Origin: Bacteroidota bacterium
GTDB lineage: Bacteria > Bacteroidota > Bacteroidia > B-17B0 > Aurantibacillaceae
DNA: 64,000 bases
Direction: 5' to 3'
Assembly: GCA_030692515.1 (NCBI GenBank)
Contig: JAUXZS010000015.1
Coordinates: 62,001-126,000, forward strand
Shown in pieces: positions 63,131 to 64,000 of this stretch; position 1 is the stretch's first letter; each line of letters opens with the position of its first letter. The notes beneath the pieces are model-generated. The model was given only the letters and a program-made list of their open reading frames with translations. It ran no database searches and was not told where the DNA came from. The position numbers and the translations under genes are program-made.

Positions 63131-64000
63131 ATGAAAAAGAATTTATTTATTACGCTTATTGCGTTTTTTGTGATAAGATTGAGTGCTCAAAATCCGGGTT
63201 TAGCTATTAGCGAATTTTTTCCTAATCCAACTGGTACAGACTCTTGTCAAGAATTTGTTGAATTAATTGCTACCAAACCTATAAATTTTGGATTAACACC
63301 TTATACTGTTATTGTTAATAATAACGGTACAGCAAATACTCAAGGTTGGATTGCAGGTGGCGCACTTTCTTATGCATTTGCAATTACTGCTGGCACAGTT
63401 GCTGCGGGTAATGTTGTTTATGTTGGCGGTAGTTGTATGGCTCCAGCTGGCCAAAAACTAAGAATAATAAATGTTAAATATAATGGCGGCGATGGCGGAA
63501 TAGGAAATGCAAATGCCGCAGGAGTTTTTGGAAATGGAGGGGCTAACGCTGATGGCGTTGCAGTTTTTGATCTTCCTATTTCTGCAATTACAAACTCTTC
63601 CGTTCCAAAAGATGTATTGTTTTTTGGCACAGGCTTAGGCGCTGCAATTGTAAATGCTGGTCTCGATGGTTATCAATTACCCGTTAATGATCTTTATTCT
63701 GGCGGAAAATTAAGCGCAACAAGTTTTTTTACAGGAGATCCTGGTGCAGATGTGATTACATCAACCGGAATTTTTAATACAACTAATAATGTGTGGACAT
63801 TGCCTAGAACATTTTCAATTACACCGTTCGCTTCTCAAACAAACGCATCAAGCTCCGTCTCACTTACAACCAGTGCAGCGCCTGCTACAATTTCATTTTT
63901 AAGTAATGATACTTCTGTCGTTGAAACAAATTCTAGCGCTACAATTTATTTAAAGCAAACAGTATCGAGCACTTCTGTAAGTGTGGTAAGTGTTGTTGCT
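63131..64000 (+). CDS. Secreted protein with a lamin-tail-like N-terminal domain, 3' end outside window
   Basis: An open frame from the ATG at 63131 to the right edge, at least 290 residues. Signal peptide MKKNLFITLIAFFVIRLSAQ, then LAISEFFPNPTGTDSCQEFVELIA, the opening of a lamin-tail domain as found in many secreted proteins of this phylum. The next part is Gly/Ala-rich (NVKYNGGDGGIGNANAAGVFGNGG), then a Ser/Thr-rich stretch that ends in repeats at the window edge. Probably an exported, multi-domain protein, likely with a sorting domain further on; the rest cannot be seen. Confidence 0.8.
   Translation, partial: MKKNLFITLIAFFVIRLSAQNPGLAISEFFPNPTGTDSCQEFVELIATKPINFGLTPYTVIVNNNGTANTQGWIAGGALSYAFAITAGTVAAGNVVYVGGSCMAPAGQKLRIINVKYNGGDGGIGNANAAGVFGNGGANADGVAVFDLPISAITNSSVPKDVLFFGTGLGAAIVNAGLDGYQLPVNDLYSGGKLSATSFFTGDPGADVITSTGIFNTTNNVWTLPRTFSITPFASQTNASSSVSLTTSAAPATISFLSNDTSVVETNSSATIYLKQTVSSTSVSVVSVVA

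Overview
The window comes from an AT-rich genome of the phylum Bacteroidota. The evidence is a protein ending in a type IX secretion type B sorting domain, DUF2723/GT117, DUF2480, DUF3109 and 2TM-domain proteins, a PafA-type alkaline phosphatase, split transketolase, promoter elements of the TTG-N18-20-TAnnTTTG type, and little use of Shine-Dalgarno sequences. Most genes are housekeeping. I see no phage, transposase or CRISPR array. Part of a DksA-like gene lies at the left edge and part of a secreted-protein gene at the right edge.

Layout. 1-2.1 kb: DksA-like protein, lspA, hemH. 2.2-3.35 kb: a membrane protein, winged-helix regulator and 2TM protein set. 3.45-6.8 kb (minus): a GtrA/LPG-synthase-type membrane protein, a family 2 glycosyltransferase and an OppC-type permease. 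6.9 kb: ruvC. 7.6-15.7 kb (minus): topoisomerase IV subunits parE and parC separated by three lipoprotein genes (two LPP20-like, one TPR-like). 15.8-23.9 kb: ychF, split transketolase with a von Willebrand A protein between its halves, a frameshifted lipoprotein gene, pyk, pgeF and a TPR protein. 23.95-31.2 kb: dut, a flippase, a multi-PAS sensor interrupted by a stop codon, an RmlD-like reductase, DUF3109 and a periplasmic binding protein. 31.4-38.5 kb: a complete SUF iron-sulfur operon (iscA/sufA, sufB, C, D, S, E, T, DUF2480) with a 23S-IVS-type four-helix-bundle gene inserted between sufC and sufD. 38.6-43 kb (minus): HMA-like lipoprotein, polysaccharide deacetylase, GT117. 43-49.4 kb: tRNA-Gln, der, a 1.4-kilo-residue T9SS cargo, tRNA-His. 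49.4-58 kb: AsmA-like protein, then a minus-strand envelope cluster (PafA, FlaA1/CapD-type dehydratase, an unknown secreted protein, a membrane glycosyltransferase). 57.5-63 kb: aldehyde dehydrogenase with deoC, a GNAT protein, an ALDH7-type dehydrogenase. The right edge holds a secreted lamin-tail-like protein.

What stands out. (1) The SUF operon starts with a good Bacteroidota promoter whose start site overlaps a 7-1-7 palindrome, a likely metal or Fe-S operator. The operon is also invaded by three different small repeat units, one of them carrying the four-helix-bundle ORF between inverted repeat arrays. (2) A lipoprotein gene is split at an A10 tract holding the classic A AAA AAG slippery site. 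(3) A multi-PAS receptor has an internal amber codon and no output domain. (4) Three lipoprotein genes lie between parE and parC. (5) A hairpin repeat family (arms GCCACGAATT or similar) sits mostly between convergent genes, where it could act as a two-way terminator.
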